The notes under the pieces were generated by a model, which was not told the origin of the DNA, searched no databases, and saw nothing but the letters and a program-made list of their open reading frames with translations. Both the position numbers and the translations under genes were made by a program. This document shows positions 53,880-64,000 of a stretch of DNA of 64,000 nucleotides, in pieces (position 1 is the first letter of the stretch; every line of letters begins with the position of its first letter). Origin of the DNA: Hymenopus coronatus (taxonomy: Eukaryota > Arthropoda > Insecta > Mantodea > Hymenopodidae). The stretch lies in NCBI GenBank assembly GCA_030762935.1, contig CM060892.1, positions 92,538,827 through 92,602,826 on the forward strand. The letters are read 5' to 3'.

Positions 53880-55885
53880 TGCTATAATGAATGTTGTATT
53901 GAAACTGAGTTTGAGTGGCTTCTGTAAGGTCATTCACCCCACACTATCTTGGCCAGCAGGTCAGACGCATTGAGACGTGAAAACTTGAAAGTAAAACGTA
54001 TAGTTATATTGACGGGCGTTGTTCATTTTCCCACGCAGTTAAGGCCATGTAAAACATGTCAGATAGTAAATTATGAAATTGGTTTTCGGGAAAATTGATA
54101 GATGAAGACTAAAAGTTAAATAAATACGCGTTAAAATGTCCTTTATCAAAATATCTGTATCTATACCCCTAGCATCCTATGCATTATATGTAATAATCTT
54201 GTGTAATAATTTTCAAAAATATAATTAAACATATTAAGCAGTTATATATATTTAGTTTTAGGATTCGGTGCTTTTTAATTTTGTTGTGAGATAGCTTCTA
54301 TTCTTTCTCATACATCAGTTTTAAGAAAATATGAGTGCGATTGTTTGCCCTTGAACTATTGCACGCCTTGTAAATTCTCCCAAGGTCGTCACTTTTTTCT
54401 TCTTCTTCTTAATTTAAAGGTTCTTTTGCTGGTGATAAAATCAGAAAATATGCTTATGTGTGAAGAATAAACTTAAATTAATACCACCTTATTTAGGCAC
54501 AGAGCTGATCTTAAAGTTTACCAACAATGTTCTTATACATAGAAGCAGGATGCTTACCATCTGTATTTCAAGAGCGTAATTTAATTTCTTGTACAGCTTC
54601 CTTAGCCAAACCCTCCTTGATCCTGTGAAATTAACACCAGATTATTACACAAGCAGACTCCTTTGCTAATACTTTATACCTGGATGCTTTGCACTTTGCC
54701 AGAATTTCACGTTCGTCGCATCTCATAAGTCGGTTTACTTTGACGTTCCAAAATGCAACCTCAGGTTAATACTCTTTTAAACTATTGCTTGACATTGGTT
54801 AACCTTAACTTAGCAAATATGCTGATTCGGAAAAAAATGCCCAATTTTCTTTCGATGCTTCTAAGCTAGTGATGTGTTTTCTTGATTACGACAAACATGT
54901 TGGAGACATATATGACAAAGTAAGGAAATCTGGTATGTTGAGTGTTCATAGCTTTCTCTGCTCACTCATTTTCAAAATAGAGTTACAAAGTGTCGGCTTT
55001 CCCGCTATAAGCCGTATGTAATACACTAGTGGGTAGGTAGGATCGGATTGAAAAATCCAGTGTCATAGCTAGGATCTCTGGTCCTATTGTTCTAACCACA
55101 GAGCCACCATCACAACATTCCAACTCGACATTAAATTCCCTAATGATTCTCATGGTGAGAGAACACCCTTCTATGAAATATTCTATACTGTACCGTACTT
55201 GAGCCATTTAGAACCTATATAAGGAAACCAATATTATTGTATCAACCAGGAATGAAAGGATAAATTCGCTATAATATAGGAATATACATTTCCACTAATG
55301 GAAGCCGGTATTACTTTATTACATTAGTATTATTACATTACTACTTAACGAGTAAAGTAGTAAATTACGTAAATAATTTGTGGAAAATCTCTTAGACGAA
55401 GACAAGAAAAAAATTGGATATTAAAGGTATAATGTATTTTAATATCTATACCGCTAACATTCTGTACATACATGTTTTATCAAAATACAGAAAATATATT
55501 GCTTCTATAAGAAGAACCAGTTGCCATTAGTACTGCTTTTTTTCTTACGTGAAAGTACTTAAGTACTAATTATTTTACAATCATATATAGTTACATTTTT
55601 GAAGTAGTATAGGATAGCTATAATAAACGAAAGAGCAGGTAAGTAAGTTCACTGTCTTGTTAGTTAGTGACACTAATTATGGTAATTCTTGGTATAAGAG
55701 ATTAAAACAAATTTTGATAAATTTCCAGATATTCTGAATACATTTTGAACTTGTGTGTCAATAGATCTTCCCGCTTCTAAAGTTTAAATCAGGGCATTTA
55801 TTTTAATTATATGATGTTTGTTCCAAACCATATTAAGTTCACTGATGTAAATTTATCAGTGTAAAGAAACACTGTTTATATCATA
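53880..55885. other. long unassigned stretch
   Basis: AT-rich and without recognised genes except for the tRNA-like fragment at 55,035-55,115. Frames are short and motif-free. Confidence 0.4.
55035..55115 (-). mobile_element. tRNA-like fragment
   Basis: The minus strand reads GGTGGCTCTGTGGTTAGAAC, a good A box, then GATTTTTCAATCC at the B-box position, which is degraded. No partner copy was found in this window. Confidence 0.35.
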
Positions 55886-56071
55886 CATACATACGAGGGT
55901 TGTCTGATAAGTCCCGGGCCTCACACAGATATGACACCACTAGGCCAGTTAGGCGGTAGCATTGTATAGTTTAACTCTAGACTAGCTTGTATCCATAGTT
56001 ACAGATCAATAGCTTGTTTAGTTTTCGAATGGCAGCATTTAAAACAAGACAACTTTAGAGTTTTCACGAAA

Positions 56072-56445
56072 ATGGAGAATTTGGAAAAACGAGCAGTGAT
56101 TAGTTACTTCCATTTGAACACCTAAAGAAGAAGAAAATGGACAGTGCATTGAAAGACTCTGCCCCTTCATATTCAATGATTAAAAGGTCAGTTGCAGAGT
56201 TTAAACTGAGACTACGAGCACTAGTGATGAGCCTCGCTCTAGAGGCCTGTAGAAGTGACAACTCCAGATATCATTGAAAAAATTCATCGTTTAGTACTGG
56301 AAGACCGCAGATTAAAGTTATTTGAGAGAGCAGAGACTGTAAACATACCAAAAGAACGTGCAGGGAACATTTTAAGTAATATTTTGGGTTTTCACAAGGT
56401 CTGTGCAAGATGGGTGCCGCGTTTGTTGACACCTGACCAAAAGTT

Positions 56446-56481
<36 letters not shown>

Positions 56482-57048
56482 ACTTCTCTTAAGAATGTGG
56501 AGCTCTACCGTAAAAATCCTAGTGAATTTTTGAGACGGCTTATTACCATGGATTCATCATACACTCCAGAATGTGAATCAAGTCAAAACAGTGGATTGCG
56601 CCAGGTGAACCAACTCCAAAAAAGGCAACGTCAATTATGTCAGCGAACAAGGTTATGGCGAGTGTTTTCTGAGATGCACAGGGAATTATTTTCATTGACT
56701 ACTTGGACTACTACACAAGCTTACTGCAACGTTTGAGTGATGAGGTGAAAAGAAAAATATCTCATTTTGGCAAAAAAAGAATACTGTTTCATCACGACAA
56801 TGTTCCGACGCATCGTTCAGTCATTGCAATGGTAAAAATGTGCACATCAGAGTTCGAATTAATTGAACAGCCGCCCAATTCACGATATTCAGCACCCAGT
56901 GACTAACTCCTGTTCCCAAACCTCCAAAAAATTCTTGGAGGACGAAGATTTCACAGCAACGAGGAGGTCATTAATGCGGTACACAGCTATTTTGAGGACC
57001 TTGATAAATCTCACTACAGAGATGGTTTAATTAAATTAGAACATTGAT
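56072..57048 (+). pseudogene. mariner transposase, inactivated
   Basis: It starts MENLEKRAVISYFHL at 56,072 and, after several frame changes, reads KKKMDSALKDSAPSYSMIKR, then TTPDIIEKIHRLVLEDRRLK, GNILSNILGFHKVCARWVPR and ELYRKNPSEFLRRLITMD (first Asp). It continues LFHHDNVPTHRSVIAM (second Asp), QPPNSRYSAPSD (damaged third-Asp block) and FHSNEEVINAVHSYFEDLDK. A 32-nt A-run at 56,448-56,479 replaces coding after TPDQKLQ. The protein cannot be made. Confidence 0.9.
56448..56479 (+). repeat. A-tract inside a transposase pseudogene
   Basis: 32 consecutive A follow TTGC. Related transposases normally have a short Lys/Arg/Gln-rich segment here, so the run may have expanded from an AAA-rich codon stretch, or it may be an assembly-prone homopolymer. 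Confidence 0.85.
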
Positions 57049-57154
57049 ATAACATCTCCTTCCTGGAGATTATGTTGAGAAATAAAGCAAAAATAACAAC
57101 TTTAAATGCTATTTTCATTGAGAGGCCCGAGACTTATCAGCCAAGCCTAGTGTG

Positions 57155-58505
57155 TGTGTATGTGTGTGTGTAAATATTGAAGCTAAGGATTACCTACTTG
57201 TGCTTCATGTATCAGAATCTATCCTGTTTGAATTAATGGACCTCCGATTTTCTTGAATTTCAGAAAATATTTTGGACGTAACATTATTTCATGACATAAG
57301 AAATAAAGCAATATGCATAAATACTTAGAGTAAATTGTGTAGGCATGCATATAACCCTACTTTGATTACTTATCGATAATATTGACCTACACAGTTAATA
57401 TTTATTTCAATATAGGTGAATGTGTATATTACTGTTGCCAATATTTTATCAGTACCCTATGATGTTTTTCAACTAATGTTTATCTAACGCAACATTTTCT
57501 CTTGTTTCTAGCCAGATGATTAGCCGTTTGAAAACAAATGTTTCGAAGCTGTTTTTTTATTTTCATCTTGAGATTAAACTGATGTAAATGGAAATCCAAG
57601 TGTCTATATTTATATTACCAGATTTAACCTAAATGTCTTTGATTTGTATGATATTGTTGGCTATGAATGAATTTGGATTTAAGGGGGCTGATATGGTAAG
57701 ACTATAATATAAGTTTTTTATTCAATGAACCAAAGTAAAATAATTGATAAGTCAAAGCTATAATAGTTACAGCAATTATATTGATATAACGCCGTAATGC
57801 TTTTTTCAGTTTGTTAAATCAAGAATACTGCACTTGTAAAAGTTTTTCATCCTTCCAATTGAGGTAACCGTTGTTTATTTTAAGCTTGCCTCGCTGAGAT
57901 ATAACCTTAATTTCCTTCTCCTTTCCCCTGATTGGTTGGGTACACATTTGAATAGCGATTTACAAACCCTATGCAGAGCAAGGTTACAAACTCATAGACA
58001 CTCTTATGATAATTTTCTCTGTCATCTTGAGACTGGTTTAAAACAAAGGAGCCTCGTTTGAATATTTGTAGATTCAAATCGATGTATGTTTTAAATACAT
58101 AAAGTCTAGTTACTCTTATACATTTGGTTTACACGGCTATGAAAATGTACATCCGATATTTCTCTTTGGATATATTGACGTAAATATTCATGTCTGATGT
58201 GGACATGTTTTGCACAATCCTCATTCCACCACAGCAGCCAATGAGAGGTGACTACTACGTGACCGTTAAGAGAGATGGGCCAAAGTCATATCTCTTAGTG
58301 TCACTGAGTTAATTCTAAGGTCAACAAAAGTCAACATAGCGCCAATTTTTCTCAGCAGGATACTTAACAACCTGCGCATAGCTTCCGAATGAGCATTTAA
58401 TTGAATTATTTATTGAAAACAGTCTGACATGTAAACATTTTTGGGCATTATATTGTTCACCATGAACCCCCAGTTTCACAGACAAAATCAGACTTTACAG
58501 GGTAA
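57155..58505. other. long unassigned stretch
   Basis: AT-rich without recognised repeats or genes. A short TGTGTGTGTATGTG tract is at 57,151-57,170. Confidence 0.4.
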
Positions 58506-58508
58506 TAT

Positions 58509-58995
58509 TGTTGCGACTCAAGGATCTACAACTATTAACAACAACACAATTTACAATTATAACACATCATAGAGGGCGACCTACTCACTTGCTCCAGAAG
58601 TACTGAGATTACACTTGGTTTAAATAGCCACAAATCAAACCAGGCGGAGAAAAGTAGGAGCTGGTACTTCACATAAAGTAAGGCCATATCAATTTCAAAA
58701 CATACATTTATTGCCTTAATTTACCTGGTATTTTCTGCTGACCGAGGTTCTGACACACATCCTTCTGCTTGATGGCTGGACGATTCTACCTGTACTGACC
58801 TGAAGATATTTCCTCTAGAGCCGTTAGGCTATTTCATGCGATTGCGCGCCATTGGATGGAACCGCAGACTGGACAGCGATTGGGCGCCTGATATCTCGTG
58901 TGGAATGTTTAAACAGAACTATCTAATGAGCATTAATCGCCATTACCGGACTTTACGGTAAGCAATGCTTATTAAATAACTCCCAACATGCCACA
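58509..58995 (-). mobile_element. candidate solo LTR with 4-bp target duplication
   Basis: On the minus strand it begins TGTGGCATGTTGGGAG and ends CTTGAGTCGCAACA, so it has TG...CA ends. ATAT flanks both sides (58,505-58,508 and 58,996-58,999). It is 487 bp long. The CCATCCAATGG and CCCAATCGC words are CCAAT-box-like. No internal region or second LTR is near, so a solo LTR is the best reading. A gypsy-type origin is suggested only by the duplication length. Confidence 0.6.
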
Positions 58996-58999
58996 ATAT

Positions 59000-60805
59000 A
59001 ATACCTATACTCAGAATTGTACAACAATATAAAAGTTAGTTTCTTTCATAGTGGAATTAGTAATTGGGTTTGTATACGATGGAAACAAGATGTCAGCAGC
59101 GCTGGTTGTCTTAGTGATAAATAGATATTCAAAACTTGAAATTAATGGTAGATAGAATAAATTGGTGTCTGTAAAGGAGAAATGATTATTCCTGAAGATG
59201 TCTTAATAGATACTCAGAGTGTGTCAGTGATTTCAATGGTCGCCAAAAAAGGCTGATTTTCTGTATGAAAAGAAGCAGTTATTTTGCGAGAGGAGAAAAC
59301 GGAGGAACGTGAAAGAATATTATTGTTTTTGCATATCTTTCAGAGATCAAAAGCAAGTAAAATGTGCTCATAGGGCATTATAGATATTAACATATTATGG
59401 ACCTGTTAAATAATATTTTTGAAACCTGGTTTCAGAAATAAAATAGATTTACCAATGAGTTAATATTAACTACTGTGATTAATAGATTAACTATCATAAT
59501 TGTGGTGTGAATAGACCTCGAAAACATCTTGCAGGTTTATTAGTTCTCCTTTTAAATTAAACCCAGGAGGTTTGTGCAGCAACTACTGGTAATGGTGTAC
59601 TCTAGCATTGTCTGATACTCTGCCAGGAAGTTAACACAGTCTAAATTATCTGATTTTGTTTACGTAAACATCGCTATTACTCTATAGTTTTAAATCCGCC
59701 ATCTATTGTAAAGCTAGAGACCTTCAAATAACCAGCTATTAAAACAGAAATAACTATGTTGGCCAATGCTATTTTGAACACCCCAAGTAAGCTTATTTTA
59801 TTATGTTCCAGTTTATAGCTCTTTTTATGTACATGGCAACGTTGCATTCAAAATTGACTGGGCATTTCTTTTGGCTTTTATTTGGTTTCTGTGAACATGC
59901 TCTTTTATTTTTCTTTTCCTGAGTGACCTGGATATCTAGATGACTGTAGTGACCTATTTGAAGTTATTTTGCTTGTAAATAAATCTGCCCCGAAACGTCA
60001 ATTGCATTGGGCAGCAGAAAGCTTCTATAAGTAATGCTTCATTGACGATCTCTTTGTGAAACTTTTATTAGCGTATTTACGGTTACAACCAATAAAAGGT
60101 ACAGAGGGAGTTGCGGAAGCGATCAGTTCATTTCGACCGCCATGCTATGTCACTTTGAAGAACGAATCACAATTCAGAAATCCAAAGGCTTTGATGTTTA
60201 ACATTTTATATTTCATATCTCTGTATATAATAACGAATCATGCAGGAGGTACTTTGTTGTAACCAAAGTTACGCAGAAACATAGGGCGAGGGTGATGGAA
60301 AGAGGGATGAAGAGAAAGAGATATCGTGACTTATATACAGGAAGTTAGCAGAATATGTATATGTACTTTAATAATTAGTTTAATTAGTTAATTTCCTGTA
60401 TCTCCTATGTGGAGTAAAGAACATCGTTACGATGTTTCCGTGATCGGACTTGAAGTTCGTGAGTTCGCCGTTATGCGCCGTGGTGACTAAAGATGTGCTT
60501 GTCGTCCACAGATGACACTGTAGTAGGAAATAAAGACTTGCGGTTACGAATAGAAGGAAATTTGCCCAGAAATATGGGGTTCTTTTACCTGCACATAAAT
60601 ATTACACGGACCCATCGCCTTTACTTCTCTTACGAAGGAAGCCATGCTAAACATTTTTGGTATCATGAAATTTAATTATCAATAAACTCCATGATGAATT
60701 TATACTTTTAATTCGAAAAAAATGAATAGAGGTCCACCTTAAATTGTATCTCTGTTTTCTCTATCATTCTATATAATAATTTTATAGGTCTATTTCCATG
60801 TATCT
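59000..60805. other. long unassigned stretch
   Basis: Frames at 60,056-60,262 and 60,493-60,675 have no recognised domain, and base use matches the flanks. No feature is supported. Confidence 0.4.
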
Positions 60806-60809
60806 TCAC

Positions 60810-60912
60810 TAGAATTATACGAAAAAAATCCATCATCCTCCACCAGGTTGAACAGAAAATCTTGAGTTTTAGAGGCTTGCATGGTAACTACTACACCACG
60901 GAGGGCGATTAC
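60810..60912 (-). mobile_element. SINE family D, truncated copy
   Basis: The minus strand begins TCGCCCTCCGTGGTGTAGTA and continues CCATGCAAGCCTC and GGAGGATGATGGATTTTTTTC, matching 41,080-41,351 over its first ~100 bp. The B-box part is partly deleted and the rest of the body is absent. Confidence 0.7.
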
Positions 60913-61019
60913 TTTGATAATTGGTATAATATGTTTCTACTTTACTGTGTTGATTGTATGTTGTTTTTTGTTTCTTTGTTGTTTTTTTTTTTTTTTGTGG
61001 CTTAATGTACCTTAACCTG

Positions 61020-61215
61020 GTTGGTTTTATCGGACGATGAATGAAATTGGTGAAATGATGCTCAAATGATCTCGGGGTCCATGGAACTTAAAGTTACTCG
61101 GTATTCGTCATCTCAGGATAAGGAAAACCCCGAAAAAAAACCTATCCGCGTAACTCACCTTAAGCGAGATTCGAACTCACCATCTATTGAATGTGAGGTA
61201 GACACGCTACCACCA
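61020..61215 (-). mobile_element. tRNA-headed SINE-like element
   Basis: The minus strand starts GCCTTGGTAGTTTGGTGGTA (A-box-like), and GAGTTCGAATCTCGC is a perfect B-box core. A body of about 120 bp follows, with GGATAGG, GGGGTTTTCC and a long GATCATTTGAGCATC word. No second copy was seen in the window. Confidence 0.55.
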
Positions 61216-61255
61216 AACTACCAAGGCTGTGTTTTTTCTTTGTCTACAGTGCATT

Positions 61256-62105
61256 TTTTACTTTCTTTATAACGTACATAGTACAATAATAAGAGAAGGT
61301 ATTGCATGCCAATCAAAATTTCAGTGCGAAGATTACAATGGAAATATATGTTTTAGGGTCATCTGGATCATAACATGGAATTTTAGAAAAAGATCAATGT
61401 TTGTGTGTGTGTGTGTTTGTGTGTACGCACGCGCGATCCCCTATGTCTGTGACCAATATAATCAAAAACGAAAACTGCCTTAAATACCGTACTTGGTATT
61501 TATGTTTAGTAGCTTCCAAGAATGCGACAGGAATATTTTCAGGATAATCACTCCACTTCAAACTACTATTTTACATAAAGAGCTTTCGAAAATTTTGATT
61601 TTCTGAAAAAGGGTTCTGATGATATTTTTGAGAAAATACCGCATATTAAAGTTATTTACATGACAAATAAAATGTATATTTTCAATTTTCTGGTAATAGC
61701 CTCTGAATATTTCTTTGTTCTGGACGACTTTTGCAGAATTGATAAAGAAAATAATAAAGACAAAAACTTAGAAAAAACCCCTGCAAAACTGTTAAAATAC
61801 ATAATTTATGGCACATATGTATTTGTAAAGTTAACAATTTCTAGGATATTCTTTGTTACTGGTTTAAATTTTAAAATGATTCAAATTTCTTCTCACACAG
61901 GAAGCTTTATTGATTTTATCTCTCTTTTATTTTACTCCTGTCCATGGAAAGAGAAGCAAGTCAATCACATAGCGAAAGGTTTTAAAGCATTTGACAATCG
62001 TTTAGCCTAGTGTATTCCGTTATTTCCCTTCTTCTTACAAGGAAGCGATTAATAAAGCATTTATGCTAAGCTTTATCTCAATTAGCATGATGTAGATAAA
62101 ATATC
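61256..62105 (-). mobile_element. HLE repeat lacking the extreme 5' end
   Basis: The hairpin is a shortened TTTTTACTTTCTTTATAACG ... ATAAGAGAAGGTATTG. A GTGTGTGTGTGTTTGTGTG tract, AAGAATGCGACAGGAATATT and CTCAATTAGCATGATG follow. The terminal motif is lost before the next copy begins. Confidence 0.8.
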
Positions 62106-62788
62106 AACCTTTTGTGAGAATATCTTTTTAATTTTTACTTTCTTTACACGTACTATGTACATAGTGTAAAGAGAAGGTATTGCATTCCACCCAAAATTTC
62201 GGTACCGTTTGGTTTTTAAGTTTGGTATCTTCCAGGGATGCGACATGAAGGTTTTCAAGAAAATTCTTGGGCCCCAACTATCCTTTACCTGGAAAAAAAT
62301 TCGAAAATTTTGATTTTCTCAAAAATAGCTCTAACGATTTTGATTAAAATATCACATATTAAAGATATTTATCTGACAAATAAAATGTATTTCTTGAATT
62401 TTCTGGGAATAGCCTCGGAAGACTACTTTATTCTGGATGAATTTTACGGAATTTTGCATCACTGCTAAACCGTTAGAAATGGACAAAAAGTTACCACAGC
62501 AAAAATGTAGAGCACATTTAAAAACCCACAATTTATATTATATACATTTTTTCGTGAAGTTGCTCGTATTTGAGATGTTGCTTCTTTTTGGTTTCAGCAT
62601 TGAAAAACTTATACTTTTCTCATACAGGAATTTGTCAACTCCTTTCCATACAAACAAAGGAACTTCAGTCATATAATAACCAGCCTTTGACTATCGATTT
62701 AACCTTTGGTACTCCCTTATTTCACTTTTATTACAAGGACGCAAGTTATAAGACTATTTCTGCTAGTGTTTCCTCGATTAGCATTAAG

Positions 62789-62823
62789 TATGAATAAATG
62801 AATGAATGAATGAATGAATGAAT
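62789..62823 (+). repeat. (GAAT)n microsatellite, retroelement tail
   Basis: About eight GAAT/AATG units, starting with one imperfect unit, lie exactly at the 3' end of the minus-strand retroelement. The run is the element's tail rather than an independent satellite. Confidence 0.85.
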
Positions 62824-63912
62824 AAGTGTATTTATTGACATAGCAATATCATACATAGAATTTCAACAATCGCACGGGTCCACGTGCTTTTGTAATACAC
62901 ATTACAAGCAATATTAAAACAACATCAACAACAAAGAATTAAAAGAGTAAACACGAAAATAAAAAGACAAAGGAAATACACAGTCAAAAGCAATATTAAA
63001 CAACAATAAAGAATTAAGAGTGAACCCGAAAATAAAAATACAAAACTATTCAAATATAGCAATTTAAATTTACAGCACAGCGTACACCTTCATAAATGCA
63101 CCCTCTTATAATATATAATTACACTTAGAAGACATATATACACATAATATATACACCATATATAAAAACATAGAACAACAGTGACCTAAGTATGACACAA
63201 TATATATGTATGTAGACTATTCTAGTCACTTTTGTTTAGTTGATCTTATTCCGCCCCCCCCCCTTCTCTATTGGTGGCAGCCTCCACAGATCTCAGCTGT
63301 CTTGCCTTAAGTATAAATTTACCTGGCCCGTCCATGTTTTCCGTGCCTGCCAGTAGTGTCCAACATGCTTCTGGCCCTACATTCGCAGTGGTAAAAAATC
63401 GCGGTAAATATTTTTCCCGCCATTCATCCGTACCCCTACATCTTGCTATCTCTTCCTCCTCGCAAATGGGACAGATTCTCGTACCATTCTCATCAGAAAT
63501 GTTCGTGCTCCTCCATGCTCCTAGTCTAATCCACGCCAGCCCCTCTCTAATGAGTTTGGTACCTATTTTGATGTATTGCTCCATACCCCACTCCGATTTT
63601 AGCCCAGACTGTACTTCTCAAGACACCTTCTCTGTGCATTGCGCAATTATTTGCTGTCTGTCAATATCACAGAGGCGGTTCTTAATTTTTCTCCAAATAC
63701 TTCGCCTGTTTTCCTGCCCCGCCATCCAAATGTCTCCCATCCCAATGGTTTCCAACCCTTTCTTTAATTTTGATGCCCAAGTCGAATTACCTTCCATTTG
63801 CAACTGTTCACGGTAGCAGACTGCCCTAATTAGAGATTGGTTTCCGTGAACGATTCTCATCCAATATTCAACTGCTCTGATTTTGCACTCTATCGTTTCA
63901 CTACGTGCCCCG
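62791..63912 (-). mobile_element. non-LTR retroelement, 5' truncated, with 8-bp target duplication
   Basis: ATTAAGTA flanks the insertion on both sides. On the minus strand the element runs from a truncated coding end at 63,912 to a 3' tail of repeated TTCA/CATT units at 62,791-62,823. The 3' untranslated part holds two ~79-bp near-repeats (62,908 and 62,988). The 3' region is shared with 31,135-31,633. Orientation and truncation fit target-primed reverse transcription. Confidence 0.9.
63246..63911 (-). pseudogene. non-LTR ORF2-type C-terminal coding remnant
   Basis: The frame enters at the truncated end as ARSETIECKIRAVEYWMRIV and passes MGDIWMAGQENRRSIWRKIK. It meets one TGA at 63,618-63,620, and continues in the same frame as EVQSGLKSEWGMEQYIKIGT, then WIRLGAWRSTNISDENGTRI and CPICEEEEIARCRGTDEWRE. 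It ends after RSVEAATNREGGGAE. The Cys-x2-Cys late in the frame is typical of the tail of arthropod non-LTR polyproteins. No reverse transcriptase core is left. TGA for CGA would be a single CpG-type change. Confidence 0.8.
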
Positions 63913-64000
63913 ATTAAGTAAATAGAAGCATAAGCGTTTTAACAATAGTTTGTTGCAGAGATGTAGTTAAAGCCATGTAAATGGAACACATCAGATTTGT

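Larger units (their letters stand above)
55894..57150 (+). mobile_element. mariner element with terminal inverted repeats
   Basis: The left end CGAGGGTTGTCTGATAAGTC pairs with the reversed right end CTAGGCTTGGCTGATAAGTC, and GGGCCTC follows on both. The length of about 1.26 kb is normal for mariner. TA precedes the left end; the right TA is not clear. Confidence 0.88.
62132..64000 (-). mobile_element. HLE repeat split by a non-LTR retroelement
   Basis: The hairpin at 62,135-62,180 (TACTTTCTTTACACG ... TGTAAAGAGAAGGTA) is nearly perfect. About 70 bp and the microsatellite are deleted after TTCGGTACCG. The body stops at ATTAAGTA (62,783-62,790) and resumes with ATTAAGTAAATAGAAGC at 63,913, ending at AACACATCAGATTTG by the window edge. 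Confidence 0.88.

Noticed and set aside
63271..63816. The 181-codon plus-strand frame, the longest in the window.
   Set aside because: It is the complement of the retroelement's coding strand. The minus-strand frame has the expected Cys motif, the truncated entry at the insertion edge and the correct orientation relative to the TTCA tail.

Overview
This window looks like an intergenic or repeat-filled stretch of a AT-rich eukaryotic nuclear genome, most likely an arthropod. The reasons are the Tc1/mariner transposases, tRNA-headed SINEs, a non-LTR retroelement with a (TTCA)n tail, and no operon-like or dense coding. I found no convincing host protein-coding gene, no intact tRNA or rRNA gene and no CRISPR array. 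Almost every open reading frame is a chance frame or a frame inside a repeat. Species cannot be fixed from the sequence alone.

The dominant component is one interspersed family of about 0.9 kb, called HLE here. By eye it makes up roughly one third of the window, in more than 30 full, truncated, tandem or nested copies on both strands. In its proposed 5'->3' orientation it starts TCTGATGTGTTCC, carries ACTTTCTCTAC just inside that end, has an internal palindrome around AAATACCAAG/CTTGGTATTT and a variable AC-rich microsatellite, and ends in a palindrome of about 44 bp whose last arm is GTAGAGAAAGTA followed by AAAAA. The inverted repeat therefore sits internally at one end and terminally at the other, next to a terminal hairpin and a microsatellite. 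This resembles non-autonomous Helentrons (HINE/DINE-1-like). That class assignment is inference; the repeat itself is seen directly.

Layout: 1-13.5 kb is mostly HLE copies with tRNA-like fragments. 14.1-14.4 kb is a TA-flanked MITE with ~95 bp inverted ends, with a second copy at 27.9-28.2 kb. 14.7-15.5, 18.55-19.80, 21.07-21.58, 25.39-25.98, 53.38-53.87 and 55.89-57.15 kb hold dead Tc1/mariner-type elements of several lineages. Two of these keep recognisable terminal repeats; another is folded into an inverted duplication. 16.7-18.0 kb has GC-richer tRNA-headed SINEs. 29.2-29.8 kb and 58.5-59.0 kb carry LTR-like segments. 30-31.7 kb has a SINE-like element, a low-complexity tract and a 5'-truncated non-LTR 3' end. 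32-33.4, 36.3-37.9, 39.5-42.2, 43.5-45.2, 46.4-47.6, 49.7-53.1 and 61.3-64.0 kb are HLE clusters. One HLE is interrupted by a recently inserted non-LTR retroelement (62,791-63,912) with an 8-bp target duplication and a reading frame broken by a single TGA.

The most informative structures are nested. One HLE sits inside another at 44.1 kb, and the same junction occurs again at 51.58 kb. SINEs sit inside HLEs with 11-bp and 9-bp target duplications. A duplicated segment of ~430 bp flanks a mariner, and its second copy also carries a SINE. Long stretches between these elements (for example 23.2-24.8, 33.5-35.9, 53.9-55.9 and 57.2-60.8 kb) show nothing I can assign.
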